Shown: positions 8,155 through 16,644 of the stretch, piece after piece
How positions within the stretch are numbered: the stretch's first letter is position 1
How the letters are laid out: each line of letters opens with the position of its first letter
Assembly (NCBI GenBank): GCA_013360405.1
Contig: JABWBR010000027.1
Span: forward strand, 1 to 64,000
From: Saprospiraceae bacterium
Lineage (GTDB): Bacteria > Bacteroidota > Bacteroidia > Chitinophagales > Saprospiraceae
Direction: 5' to 3'
Length of the DNA stretch: 64,000 bases
Made by a program: the position numbers and the translations under genes
Notes under the pieces: generated by a model
The model's input: only the letters and a program-made list of their open reading frames with translations
What the model was told of the DNA's origin: nothing
The model's database searches: none

Positions 8155-8234
8155 TTTGGATTTTGGATTTTCGATTTCGGATTTCGGATTTTTCTTTGAT
8201 ACAATCCGCAATCGCAAATCCGCAATCCGAAATT
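8155..8234. repeat. Inverted word-array hairpin (cggattt / aaatccg)
   Basis: The left arm (to 8193) is built from repeats of ggatttt and cggattt. The right arm (8203-8233) holds their reverse complement, as aatccgcaatcgcaaatccg-type units. The bshB1 stop codon lies at the end of the right arm. A closely related array with the same words lies at 53007-53108. Confidence 0.65.
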
Positions 8235-8973
8235 AGATGAGGTCAAACAAATTCTTTACACCGGGTATGCGGGCGGCATTGAAGCCTTCGGCGAATTCGA
8301 GGCCGGCGGGGCGACCGTAGGCGCGAGCTTTGGCGCGGAGAAACTCAATAAAATCCTGTCCGGAGATGGGGGTATCAAGCTCTGAAGTATATTCTGCGGT
8401 ATCGGGCAAATAGAATTGGGAGCGGAAGGCGAGCACCAGTTCTATTTTGCGATCGATATACGGGGATATGTCCACCACAAAATCGGGGGGTAGGTTGTGA
8501 TCCTGGATGTAGTGGTAGAGCGCATCGGGGCGCCAGCGTTGCTGGGGTTTACCGTTGTCGTCAAAAGTCTCAATTTTTGCCAGTCCGGCAAAAAAGCAGG
8601 CGTCGGCCACCAGTTTGGCAGCGCGGCCATGATCGGGATGGCGGTCAGACAGGGCATTCGCCAGCACAATGCCGGGTTGGTGCATCCGAATGATACGGGC
8701 GATCTTCACGATATTTTCCTTGTTGTACTCAAAGAAGCCATCGGGCATTGACAAGTTTTTGCGGAATGCGGCGCCCATCATGGCAGCTGCCGCGGCCGCT
8801 TCGGCATCTCTGATCTCGGCGGTGCCACGCGTGCCGAGTTCGCCGCGGGTGAGGTCGAGCAAACCCACGGTTTTGCCCATGTCCAGATGCCGTAACAGCG
8901 TACCGCTACAGGCCAGTTCAATATCGTCGGGATGCACCCCCACTGCCAGTATATCAACTTTCATGGTATTCAT
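8233..8973 (-). CDS. bshB1: Bacillithiol biosynthesis deacetylase
   Basis: This PIG-L-fold zinc enzyme deacetylates N-acetylglucosaminyl-malate in bacillithiol synthesis. The zinc motif AVGVHPDDIELACSGTL sits at residues 10-26, followed by DLTRGELGTRGT and the HPDHGRAA histidine motif near residue 113. The 246-residue length is typical. The start may be the ATG at 8973 or 8964 (MKVDILAVG). One base separates it from the CoA-binding gene upstream, and it is the third gene of an operon led by pdhC. Confidence 0.93.
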   Translation of the reverse strand: MNTMKVDILAVGVHPDDIELACSGTLLRHLDMGKTVGLLDLTRGELGTRGTAEIRDAEAAAAAAMMGAAFRKNLSMPDGFFEYNKENIVKIARIIRMHQPGIVLANALSDRHPDHGRAAKLVADACFFAGLAKIETFDDNGKPQQRWRPDALYHYIQDHNLPPDFVVDISPYIDRKIELVLAFRSQFYLPDTAEYTSELDTPISGQDFIEFLRAKARAYGRPAGLEFAEGFNAARIPGVKNLFDLI

Positions 8974-8974
8974 A

Positions 8975-9352
8975 TTAATATACGCCCAGCGAAAGCATCA
9001 CCAGCGTACAAGCCACTTCCACTTCGATACCCCGATCCTGAGCCATCCGCATCAACTCGGGGTTTTCCGTACCCGGATTAAAAATAATGCGGGTGGGGTT
9101 CAAGCCCAGGATATAGTCGTAATAAGGTCGTTGATGATCGGGATTGAGATACAGCGTCACCGTATCAACCTGGTCGATTACGGGGAAATCATTGAGAATA
9201 TCGATCCCTGCCACCTGTCCGCGGCGTATGCCCACGGGAAACACCTCATGGCCGTAGCTTTTGAGTCGTTGAACCGCCAGGAAGGCAAAACGCTGCGGGT
9301 TGGGCGTTGCGCCCAACACGATAGTGCGTTTTGAATGAGCAGACAGATGCAT
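8975..9352 (-). CDS. CoA-binding domain protein
   Basis: The 125-residue product is a stand-alone Rossmann CoA-binding domain (CoA_binding_2 type). It has TIVLGATPNPQRFAFLAV at the nucleotide-binding loop, GHEVFPVGIR, and FNPGTENPELMRMAQDRGIEV near the end. The exact substrate is not known for this family. It lies two bases from pdhC and one base from bshB1, so the three genes are co-transcribed. The link between thiol metabolism and acyl-CoA chemistry is suggestive but unproven. Confidence 0.88.
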   Translation of the reverse strand: MHLSAHSKRTIVLGATPNPQRFAFLAVQRLKSYGHEVFPVGIRRGQVAGIDILNDFPVIDQVDTVTLYLNPDHQRPYYDYILGLNPTRIIFNPGTENPELMRMAQDRGIEVEVACTLVMLSLGVY

Positions 9353-9354
9353 AA

Positions 9355-10629
9355 TTACACCAACAGGCGAATAGGATCCTCCAGAATAGCTTTAAACGTT
9401 TGCAAAAACTGAGCGCCGGTAGCGCCGTCCACTACGCGGTGGTCGCACGACAGCGTCACGCGCATCATATGGCCTACTACAATCTGGCCGTCTTTTACGA
9501 TCGGTTTTTCGATGATGCCGCCCACAGCCAGGATACAGGCGTCGGGCGGGTTGATGATAGCCGTAAACTCCTCAATACCGAACATGCCCAGGTTAGAGAT
9601 AGTAAACGTATTGCCGGTCATCTCCTCGGTACTGAGTTTGCGTTCTTTGGCTTTGCCGGCGAGTGTTTTCACCTCGGTATTAATTTGCGAAAGCGATTTC
9701 ATATCGGCATAGCGGATCACCGGCACCAGCAGTCCGTCTTCGACGGCCACGGCCACGCCGACATTGATATCTTTATTGTAGCGGATCTTGTCGCCCAGCC
9801 AGGAGGAATTCACTGCGGGATGTTGGCGCAGGGCGGCGGCGGCGGCTTTCACCACCAGGTCGTTGAAAGAGATCTTGACGGGAGCCACTTCGTTGAGCCG
9901 CTCGCGCAGCTTGGTGGCTTTTTCCATATTGAGCTCGATCGTGAGGTAGAAATGGGGCGCTGAAAACTTGCTTTCACCCAGGCGGCGGGCGATCGTTTTG
10001 CGCATCTGGCTGACGGGCTTTTCTTCGAAATTGGCGCCGCCGGCCATAAATGAAAACGCCGCTACGGCGGGGGCAGACTCAGTAGCCGGCGTAGCTGCGG
10101 GTGCAGGCGCCGATTGTTGTGTAGAGATAAAAGCTTCCACATCGCGTTTCACGATGCGGCCCTGGTCGCCGCTACCCTCCACGCTGCTGATATCGACACC
10201 CGTTTCGCGGGCGAGCGAGCGGGCGAGGGGCGAAGCTTTTACGCGTTTATCTTCCTCCTGAACAGCCGGTGTAGCCGGAGATGGCGCAGGTGTTTGGCTT
10301 ATCGCGGGAGGCGGAGCGGGTTGGGCGGGAGCGGCGGCAGGGGCTGCGCCCGTGCCGTTTTCGGCGGCTTGCAGTGCGGCCTTCCAGTCTTCGCCTTTTT
10401 TGCCAATGATCGCAATCACGCCGTCGATAGGCACGGGGCCTTCCTTGACGGCAATATGCAGCAAAATTCCGTCGGCGGAGCTATCGAGTTCCATCGTGGC
10501 CTTGTCGGTTTCCACTTCGGCCAGCGTATCGCCTGTCTCGACAGCGTCGCCTTCTTTTTTCAACCAGCTTACGATATTACCCTCTTGCATCGTATCGCTC
10601 ATTCGGGGCATTCGAATGATATCAGCCAT
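9355..10629 (-). CDS. pdhC: Pyruvate dehydrogenase E2, dihydrolipoamide acetyltransferase
   Basis: This is the E2 core of the pyruvate dehydrogenase complex, moving the acetyl group from lipoyl to CoA. A lipoyl domain occupies about residues 1-78 with the lipoylated Lys in VETDKATMEL. An Ala/Pro-rich linker follows (about 90-125), then a peripheral subunit-binding domain (VKASPLARSLARETGVDISSV). The catalytic domain ends with the active-site LSCDHRVVDGATGAQFL. At 424 residues with one lipoyl domain it is intact. E1 and E3 are not in the window. It leads the pdhC-CoA-binding-bshB1 operon. Confidence 0.94.
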   Translation of the reverse strand: MADIIRMPRMSDTMQEGNIVSWLKKEGDAVETGDTLAEVETDKATMELDSSADGILLHIAVKEGPVPIDGVIAIIGKKGEDWKAALQAAENGTGAAPAAAPAQPAPPPAISQTPAPSPATPAVQEEDKRVKASPLARSLARETGVDISSVEGSGDQGRIVKRDVEAFISTQQSAPAPAATPATESAPAVAAFSFMAGGANFEEKPVSQMRKTIARRLGESKFSAPHFYLTIELNMEKATKLRERLNEVAPVKISFNDLVVKAAAAALRQHPAVNSSWLGDKIRYNKDINVGVAVAVEDGLLVPVIRYADMKSLSQINTEVKTLAGKAKERKLSTEEMTGNTFTISNLGMFGIEEFTAIINPPDACILAVGGIIEKPIVKDGQIVVGHMMRVTLSCDHRVVDGATGAQFLQTFKAILEDPIRLLV

Positions 10630-10754
10630 GGTGTTCGTTTTTTTTCGTCAATCAGGAAAAGCCGTATTTCCGGCGGTCTGCAAAATTGCGACTTTTCCGG
10701 CAGAGTTAATGAATTGATTCCTATTTTTTCAAATAACAATGTGGGAGGTTCCTT

Positions 10755-10949
10755 GTTCAGTTCTCAGTTCTCTGTTCTCTGTTGTCTGTTCTCTGTTCTC
10801 TGTTCTCTGTTCTCTGTTTGGTTAGGTAGAGACAAATCATGATTTGCCTCTACTGGCAAAGATAAGGAACGGATAACCGACAACAACGGATAACCGACAA
10901 CAGAGCACAAAAAAACCGACAACCCACAACCGACAACCGACAACAGTAG
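10755..10949. repeat. Dispersed repeat: heptamer arms around a palindromic promoter-bearing core
   Basis: The left arm (about 10755-10819) is a run of the heptamer ttctctg. The core (10820-10867) contains the palindrome GTAGAGACAAATCATGATTT and then GCCTCTAC, followed by CAAAGATAAGGAACGGA. The right arm (10868-10949) is made of ccgacaacagagca-like units, partly complementary to the left. The core string is shared with the copy at 16524-16632. Read on the minus strand, the core holds TATCTTTG (10857-10864), a perfect -7 box pointing at pdhC. Confidence 0.7.
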
Positions 10950-10950
10950 C

Positions 10951-10958
10951 TACATTTG
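10951..10958 (+). promoter_or_regulatory. -7 box TACATTTG directly before recR
   Basis: TACATTTG matches TAnnTTTG but ends only four bases before the recR ATG at 10963. If it is used, transcription would start at or near the initiation codon, giving a leaderless mRNA. Confidence 0.45.
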
Positions 10959-10962
10959 TACG

Positions 10963-11574
10963 ATGAACTTCTCCTCCAAGCTACTCGAAGAAGCGGTACA
11001 GGCTTTTGCCACTCTGCCGGGCATAGGTAAAAAGACCGCATTGCGCCTTGCCCTGCACCTGGTGAACCGCCCCGCAGAGCACGCCGAGCAATTTGCCGAG
11101 GCGGTACAAAATATGCGGCGCCATATCAAAAACTGCCAGGTATGCCACAATCTATCTGACGAGCCGGTGTGCACTATTTGTGCCAACCCTCGGCGCGACC
11201 GCTCGATGGTGTGCGTAGTGGAGCACATCCGCGACGTGATGGCCATCGAAGAGACCGCTCAATACCGCGGTTTGTACCACGTTTTGGGCGGCGTCATTTC
11301 GCCGATAGAAGGCATCGGTCCGCAGGAGCTGCATATGGATAGCCTGATAGCCCGGGCGGCGTCGGATGAAGTCAAAGAGATCATCATGGCCATCAGCCCC
11401 ACCATCGAAGGAGAAACCACCATTTATTACTTATCGAAACAACTAAGACCCTTTGACGTAAAAATTAGTCTGATTGCCAGGGGTATATCCTTTGGCGGCG
11501 ACCTGGAATACGCCGACGAGGTGACGCTGGGCAGGTCTATCCAGGCCCGCATCCCCTACCGCACGGAAGAATAA
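10963..11574 (+). CDS. recR: Recombination mediator protein RecR
   Basis: RecR works with RecO and RecF to load RecA at single-strand gaps. The 203-residue protein has the helix-hairpin-helix LPGIGKKTALRLALHLV near the start. A zinc finger follows (CQVCHNLSDEPVCTICANPRRD), then the Toprim domain (VCVVEHIRDVMAIEET, YHVLGGVISPIEGIGP) and a C-terminal IARGISFGGDLEYAD. All four zinc cysteines are present. Five bases separate it from the glycosyltransferase downstream. Confidence 0.96.
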   Translation: MNFSSKLLEEAVQAFATLPGIGKKTALRLALHLVNRPAEHAEQFAEAVQNMRRHIKNCQVCHNLSDEPVCTICANPRRDRSMVCVVEHIRDVMAIEETAQYRGLYHVLGGVISPIEGIGPQELHMDSLIARAASDEVKEIIMAISPTIEGETTIYYLSKQLRPFDVKISLIARGISFGGDLEYADEVTLGRSIQARIPYRTEE

Positions 11575-11579
11575 GCCCT

Positions 11580-13529
11580 ATGAAACTCTCTATCGTTATT
11601 GTCAACTACAATGTCAGGTACTTCCTCGAACAGGTGCTGTTGTCGGTACGGCGCGCCTGTGCGGGGTTGGATGCCGAAGTATGGGTAGTCGACAACAACT
11701 CGGTAGACGATTCCGTGCCGATGGTGAGGGAAAAATTTCCCGAAGTAAAACTCATTGCCAACACCGACAACGTCGGTTTTGCCAAGGCCAACAACCAGGC
11801 TATTCGCCAGAGTAGCGGCGAATACGTACTGCTGCTCAATCCCGATACGGTAGTAGAAGAGGACACCTTCGCCAGGTGCATTGCATTTATGGATGCGCAC
11901 CCCGAAGCGGGCGGGTTGGGCGTGCGCATGATAGACGGTTCGGGTAAGTTTTTGCCCGAATCCAAGCGCGGTTTTCCGACGCCCTGGGTGGCTTTTTGCA
12001 AAACCTTCGGCTTATCGCGGTTATTTCCGCGGTCGCACAGGTTCAACCGCTATCACCTGGGCTACCTCGGCGAGTGGGAAGTGAACGAAGTAGACGTGCT
12101 GGCCGGCGCCTTCATGTGGTTGCGCCGTTCGGCGCTGGACAAGGCGGGTTTGCTCGACGAAGCCTTTTTTATGTACGGCGAAGATATCGACCTGTCTTAC
12201 CGCATCGTGCTGGCGGGATATAAAAACTACTACTTTCCGGATACCACCATCATCCATTACAAAGGTGAGAGCACCAAAAAGGGGAGCCTCAACTACGTGC
12301 GCACCTTTTACCAGGCCATGATCATCTTTGCGCGCAAGCACTTCAAAGGCCGGGAAGCGGGCTTGTTCGTACTGATGTTGCAGGCGGCCATATACTTCAG
12401 GGCTTTGCTCACGCTAGGCCACCAGGTATTGCGCCGGGGGTACCTGCCCTTGCTCGACGGCCTGGCCATATACGGCGGACTCGTATTCATCAAGCATTTT
12501 TGGGCCAGTTACCATTTTCGCGATCCGGGTTACTACGATAGTTCAGTATTGTACCTCAACTTTCCGCTTTACACTGCTATCTGGCTGTTGAGCATATATT
12601 TCAGCGGTGGCTACGACCGCATATTCCGTTTACAACCGCTCGTAAAAGGGCTTTTAGCCGGCACCGTGCTGTTGGCGGCCGTATATGGCTTTCTCGACCT
12701 GGCCTACCGTACCTCGCGGGCGCTCATCTTGCTTGGCGCTGTGTGGGCGGTAACGGCCACCGTGGGCATTAGGGCAGCCCTGCACCTGATCCTTTTCGGC
12801 AACGTAGATATAGGCAGGGAAAAGCCCCGGCGGCTGGTCATTGTCGGCACCCTGCAAGAAAGCAAGCGGGTAGAGCAATTGCTGCACCAGGTACAGGTAC
12901 AGAAAAACATAATCGGCTACGTGTCGCCGCAAGCCTTGTCGGATGACGGCGTTTTTCTGGGAGGATTGTCGCAGCTCGACGAAGTGGTGCAAATATACCA
13001 TATCGAAGAGCTCATTTTTTGTTCAAAAGACTTGCAGTCGCAAGACATCATGCGTTGGATGTCGCGCCTCGGACCGGGCATCGCTTACAAAATCGTACCC
13101 GAAGAAAGTCTGAGCATCATCGGGAGCCATTCCAAAAACGTATCGGGGGAGTTATACACCATCGACATCAAATTCAACATAGCCACCCCTGCCGGCAGGC
13201 GCAACAAGCGGCTTTTCGACCTGGCCTTATCGCTGTTCTTACTGGCTACCCTACCCTTTCATTTATTGTTTGTAAAAAACCGGTGGAGATTAATACGCCA
13301 TATTTTCACCGTGTTGTTGGCCCGGGCTACCTGGGTGGGCTACATTCCCCAGCCCAACCCTGATACGGGTCTGCCGCCGCTCAAACCCGGCATTCTCACG
13401 CCGCTGGATGCGCTGCCTGCCGTGCCGGCCAACCTGGACGTAGCAAGCCGGCTCAATTTCTTTTATGCCAAAGATTACGACACCTGGCGGGATGTGGAGA
13501 TTTGCTGGAGAGGGTTTGGGGGGCTGTAG
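11580..13529 (+). CDS. GT2 glycosyltransferase fused to a membrane and Rossmann-like region
   Basis: The first about 260 residues are a GT-A glycosyltransferase of family 2 (MKLSIVIVNYNVRYFLEQ, WVVDNNSVDDS, NVGFAKANNQAI, LLNPDTVVEED, and the catalytic-region FFMYGEDIDLSYR). Several membrane helices follow (about 275-400). A soluble region (from RRLVIVGTLQESKRVEQLL, about 418-520) then resembles the nucleotide-binding part of polyprenyl-phosphate sugar transferases but lacks their catalytic domain. The C-terminus has one more hydrophobic segment. At 649 residues it is about twice a simple GT2. It is probably co-transcribed with recR and likely builds surface glycan. Confidence 0.85.
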   Translation: MKLSIVIVNYNVRYFLEQVLLSVRRACAGLDAEVWVVDNNSVDDSVPMVREKFPEVKLIANTDNVGFAKANNQAIRQSSGEYVLLLNPDTVVEEDTFARCIAFMDAHPEAGGLGVRMIDGSGKFLPESKRGFPTPWVAFCKTFGLSRLFPRSHRFNRYHLGYLGEWEVNEVDVLAGAFMWLRRSALDKAGLLDEAFFMYGEDIDLSYRIVLAGYKNYYFPDTTIIHYKGESTKKGSLNYVRTFYQAMIIFARKHFKGREAGLFVLMLQAAIYFRALLTLGHQVLRRGYLPLLDGLAIYGGLVFIKHFWASYHFRDPGYYDSSVLYLNFPLYTAIWLLSIYFSGGYDRIFRLQPLVKGLLAGTVLLAAVYGFLDLAYRTSRALILLGAVWAVTATVGIRAALHLILFGNVDIGREKPRRLVIVGTLQESKRVEQLLHQVQVQKNIIGYVSPQALSDDGVFLGGLSQLDEVVQIYHIEELIFCSKDLQSQDIMRWMSRLGPGIAYKIVPEESLSIIGSHSKNVSGELYTIDIKFNIATPAGRRNKRLFDLALSLFLLATLPFHLLFVKNRWRLIRHIFTVLLARATWVGYIPQPNPDTGLPPLKPGILTPLDALPAVPANLDVASRLNFFYAKDYDTWRDVEICWRGFGGL

Positions 13530-13555
13530 GACTTTGCGACTTTGCGACTTTTGGA

Positions 13556-13873
13556 TTATGGGATCTTTGGGTTTTCGGTTTCCGGGATTGTAGGCGCCAC
13601 ATTTTGGGGTTCTACGGGCCGGCATTGGAAGGCATTTCGAACTAAATTCATCAGTATTCTCCCGCCTAATTTAACTTCCTCCGGGTGTTTTGCCACATAA
13701 TTGGTAACGCCGAATACCAACGCGCCGGCAATTAGTCTTTTCACCGGGCCGTGCGATTCGCGGATAAATAACCTCCTGGATAAATAGCCGACAGCTGCGC
13801 CGACAGATGCGACCCATAAATAATCTCTTACTTCTGATGATTCGATAGCTAATTTAAGATCATCTACCACCAT
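13556..13873 (-). CDS. Small hypothetical protein with hydrophobic segments
   Basis: The 105-residue product is not recognised. It has a Gly/Ala-rich hydrophobic stretch (WVASVGAAVGYLSRRLFI, about 20-37) and another (LIAGALVFGVTNYVA, about 47-61), so it is probably a small membrane protein. The tail (IPETENPKIP) is encoded by the cggtttccgggat-type word repeat that fills the gap to the converging glycosyltransferase. The tail may therefore be a repeat-derived extension. It is followed on the same strand by a YtxH-like gene upstream. Confidence 0.65.
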   Translation of the reverse strand: MVVDDLKLAIESSEVRDYLWVASVGAAVGYLSRRLFIRESHGPVKRLIAGALVFGVTNYVAKHPEEVKLGGRILMNLVRNAFQCRPVEPQNVAPTIPETENPKIP

Positions 13874-13998
13874 GATTTGTGTTTTAGCTTATGCAGATAA
13901 AAACAAGGAAGGCCCCGCCCCTCGCGTCTTATTGTATTTGACCTAAAAAAAGATCGTTGCCTTCCTTATTTCGAGCAATAAAGTCTACGCCACATTCC

Positions 13999-14280
13999 TT
14001 AATTGGCATTAGCGCCGTACTTCATTTCCTTTTCTTCCAATTTTTTCACTTTACCGGTTTCGGCCAAACGAAGGGCATCTTCTTTCACCGTCTCAATTTT
14101 TTTGACTACCCCGTCAATGAGTTCACTGAACTTGTTGCCCAACTCGTTTAGGTATTCATCTCCTTTGCTGGTAATTTTTTTCCTCGTGGATGCGCCCTTA
14201 TCCGGAGCGAATAAAATCCCCATCGCGGCACCAGCAGCAAGGCCGGCTAATATGCCCAAAAATAATTTCCCGTTGTTCAT
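13999..14280 (-). CDS. YtxH-like small membrane protein
   Basis: The product is 93 residues from the ATG at 14280 (MNNGKLFLGILAGLAAGAAMGILFAPDKGASTRKKI). An N-terminal Gly/Ala-rich membrane helix is followed by FAPDKG and a helical tail, the layout of the YtxH (general stress) family. An upstream in-frame start at 14334 would add 18 residues unlike the family, so I prefer 14280. It may help in envelope stress, which fits the neighbouring OmpA and barrel genes. Confidence 0.82.
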   Translation of the reverse strand: MNNGKLFLGILAGLAAGAAMGILFAPDKGASTRKKITSKGDEYLNELGNKFSELIDGVVKKIETVKEDALRLAETGKVKKLEEKEMKYGANAN

Positions 14281-14504
14281 CTTTATAAATTTTTGATGGT
14301 GATTTAAATAACTGTAATAAGTACAATATGCCAATTCTTACAATAAAAAACATTACATAATTCTTAGATTTCTTTACATTTTTCACACATTACCTCAGGC
14401 ATATGAATAATATAATTTTTATAAAATTATGTATAACAATGCAATATGAAATTGTCCTTAATTTACGTTTAGCTAAAAAATTTTTTCACCAAAACACGAC
14501 TCAA

Positions 14505-15179
14505 ATGAAAGAGAATAGGAAGGGGTTTATCCCAATTTTGCTAAGCCTTGTGCTGATCCTGGCAAGCTGTGCGTCTTTAACCAAAACCCAGAAAGGGGCT
14601 GCGGTCGGGACTGCTGCAGGCGCCGGGATGGGTGCGGTAATTGGACGAGCCTCGGGCAATACGGCGCTGGGCGCCATCATCGGAGCGGCAGTCGGAGGCA
14701 CCGCAGGCGCCATCATCGGCAACAAGATGGACAAACAGGCTGAGGAAATCAAAAAAACCGTTCCTGATGCGGAGGTTATCCGTGTAGGGGAAGGCATTGT
14801 GGTGGAATTCAGCAGTAAAATTTTATTCGCGTTTGACAAATCGAACCTGTCAAGTGAAGCCATGGCCAATCTCGACAAATTGGTTGTCGTGCTGAAAAAC
14901 TACCCGGACACGAACATCGAGATACAGGGTCACACTGATAGCAAAGGCACCGAAGCTTACAATCAGAACTTATCAGTACAGCGGGCTAATAGCGTTTCCG
15001 CCTACCTTTCAAAGAAAGGGGTAAGCGCCAATCGCCTAACCGTCAAGGGATTTGGAGAATCGCTGCCCAAATACGTAAATGATACCGCAGAAGGTCGTGA
15101 ACAAAATCGCAGGGTAGAGTTCCTGATTTCTGCCAACGAAAAGATGAAGGCCGAGGCTGAAAAGCAGGCAAAACAATAG
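14505..15179 (+). CDS. OmpA-family lipoprotein with glycine zipper
   Basis: The start at 14505 (MKENRKGFIP) gives a 224-residue protein with a lipoprotein signal ending LILASC, so it is probably lipid-anchored through that Cys. A glycine-zipper region follows (GAAVGTAAGAGMGAVIGRAS, then IIGAAVGGTAGAIIGNKM). The C-terminal OmpA domain (about 100-215) has the peptidoglycan-binding marks IEIQGHTDSKGTEAYN, NQNLSVQRANSV and GREQNRRVEF. It anchors the outer membrane to the wall. A longer frame from 14403 would bury the signal peptide. Confidence 0.92.
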   Translation: MKENRKGFIPILLSLVLILASCASLTKTQKGAAVGTAAGAGMGAVIGRASGNTALGAIIGAAVGGTAGAIIGNKMDKQAEEIKKTVPDAEVIRVGEGIVVEFSSKILFAFDKSNLSSEAMANLDKLVVVLKNYPDTNIEIQGHTDSKGTEAYNQNLSVQRANSVSAYLSKKGVSANRLTVKGFGESLPKYVNDTAEGREQNRRVEFLISANEKMKAEAEKQAKQ

Positions 15180-15213
15180 TACCAAATTAAATAACTAATA
15201 AATCACGAACAAG

Positions 15214-15876
15214 ATGAAAACGAGGATAATATTGTTTTTTGCATTCCTGTTTCTGCTATCCGCTTCTTTAACGAATGCGCAAACCTCCTTCGCCATTGTT
15301 GGCGGCGTGAACTTTCAGAACCTGAACGGAAAGGATTATGAGGGCGACAAGCTTGAGAATGATTTGATCGTCGGCTTTCACGCCGGAGTCAATGCGCAAA
15401 TACCCGTTGCAACCGATTTCTTTTTTCAGCCCGGCTTGCTGTTTTCTACAAAAGGAGCCAAAAACGAAACAGGTCAAATTACCAGTACCTTCAAGCTTTC
15501 ATATATTGAGTTGCCATTGAACCTGGTTTACAAACCTGCATTAGGCAACGGGTTTATTATGCTTGGATTCGGCCCCTATGTAGGTTATGGTGTCACGGGC
15601 AAGTCGGTAGTTGAAGGCGGCGGCAATAAAATAGAGTCCGATATTGAGTTTACCAACACGATTGAAGTGACCGATCCGATAGCTGCCACCTATTTTAAAG
15701 CGCTTGATGCGGGAGGTAATATCTTCTTTGGATACGAAATGGAAATGGGGGTATTCGTGCAATTGAATGCACAACTTGGGTTGATAAAAATTAATCCCGA
15801 AGATAAACGTATACCGGAAGGAGATACTGCTGTGAAGAATACAGGCTTCGGCCTTTCTGTCGGCTATCGGTTTTAG
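15214..15876 (+). CDS. Outer-membrane beta-barrel protein
   Basis: A signal peptide (ILFFAFLFLLSASLTNAQ) precedes about 200 residues with the alternating pattern of an eight-strand barrel (FAIVGGVNFQNLNG, FFFQPGLLFSTKGA, LNLVYKPALGNGFIMLGFGPYVGYGV, ending GFGLSVGYRF). The C-terminal Phe fits the BAM signal. It resembles the PorT/OmpX-like barrels common in Bacteroidota; the substrate, if any, is unknown. It is 34 bases downstream of the OmpA gene, probably in the same operon. Confidence 0.85.
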   Translation: MKTRIILFFAFLFLLSASLTNAQTSFAIVGGVNFQNLNGKDYEGDKLENDLIVGFHAGVNAQIPVATDFFFQPGLLFSTKGAKNETGQITSTFKLSYIELPLNLVYKPALGNGFIMLGFGPYVGYGVTGKSVVEGGGNKIESDIEFTNTIEVTDPIAATYFKALDAGGNIFFGYEMEMGVFVQLNAQLGLIKINPEDKRIPEGDTAVKNTGFGLSVGYRF

Positions 15877-15905
15877 TGGGTATGCGGAATGTTAATTACC
15901 CGAAG

Positions 15906-15937
15906 AAGCCGTCTGTGCCGGTCACAGACGGCTTTTT
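15906..15937 (+). terminator. Rho-independent terminator of the OmpA-barrel unit
   Basis: AAGCCGTCTGTG (15906-15917) pairs perfectly with CACAGACGGCTT (15923-15934) over a 5-base loop and is followed by T residues. Confidence 0.92.
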
Positions 15938-15959
15938 CATGCAGACTTTTCACGAGCAA

Positions 15960-16523
15960 TCATACTTCCTCGAGGGGGATACGTCTTCTATACTGCTTGA
16001 GTTGTTTGAAGAAGGTGGGCGTTAACCCGGTAACTTTTTTGAATTGGCTGGATAGGTGCGCTACACTACTGTAGTTGAGCTTGTAAGATATTTCGGTCAG
16101 ATTGAGTTCGCCGTATAAAAGCAGCTCTTTGACCCGTTCAATTTTATGGGCGATAATAAAATGTTCTATAGTGGTGCCTGTGGTCTCCGAAAAAAGGTTG
16201 GCGAGATAAGTGTAATCGTAATGGAGTTTTTCGCTGAGGTAATCAGAAAAATTGACATGGGGCAGATTGTCCGAATAATGGATCATCTCAATGATGGTGT
16301 GCTTTATTTTTTCGATAAGCACCGCTTTTTTATCCTCCAACAATTCCAACCCGAATTTCAATAATGCGATACCCAGTTGCTCATACTGCTCCGGCGTCAT
16401 GTGCCCCCTGATCTCCACTTCGCCAAGCTCTACCGTGCCATGATCAATCCCAAGCTTATCTAAGGCCTCCCTGACGATCATCTTGCAGCGGATGGAGACC
16501 ATGTATTTGATGTGGATTTTCAT
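15960..16523 (-). CDS. AraC-family regulator with HMA-like N-terminus
   Basis: From the ATG at 16523 the product is 187 residues. The N-terminus (MKIHIKYMVSIRCKMIV) resembles the small heavy-metal-domain-like module seen in a Bacteroidota AraC group, where the usual motif is CxxC; here the first Cys is replaced by Ser (S-I-R-C). The C-terminal about 95 residues are the AraC double helix-turn-helix (LNLTEISYKLNYSSVAHLSSQFKKVTG). The open frame continues to 16631 only because it reads through the heptamer repeat, so I reject that longer start. The likely promoter is the repeat-borne TATCTTTG at 16595-16602. Confidence 0.86.
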   Translation of the reverse strand: MKIHIKYMVSIRCKMIVREALDKLGIDHGTVELGEVEIRGHMTPEQYEQLGIALLKFGLELLEDKKAVLIEKIKHTIIEMIHYSDNLPHVNFSDYLSEKLHYDYTYLANLFSETTGTTIEHFIIAHKIERVKELLLYGELNLTEISYKLNYSSVAHLSSQFKKVTGLTPTFFKQLKQYRRRIPLEEV

Positions 16524-16632
16524 TTTCTCTGTTCTCTGTTCTCTGTTCTCTGTTTTATTGCCAGTGGAGTCGCAAAATTTTGCGTCTCTACTGACAAAGA
16601 TAAGGAACGGACAACAGAGAACAGAGAACAAA
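16524..16632. repeat. Second copy of the heptamer-armed, promoter-bearing repeat
   Basis: The left arm (16524-16555) is ttctctg repeated, and the right arm (16609-16632) is its complement (acagaga). The core holds the palindrome GTCGCAAAATTTTGCGTC at about 16570-16587 and the shared string CTCTACTGACAAAGATAAGG. On the minus strand TATCTTTG (16595-16602) faces the AraC gene, so its leader is made of the palindrome plus the left arm. Compare the copy at 10755-10949. Confidence 0.75.
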
Positions 16633-16644
16633 TCACTTCACCTT

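Noticed and set aside
16524-16631. N-terminal extension of the AraC gene to 16631.
   Set aside because: The added residues are the heptamer repeat and its palindrome read in frame, not conserved protein.
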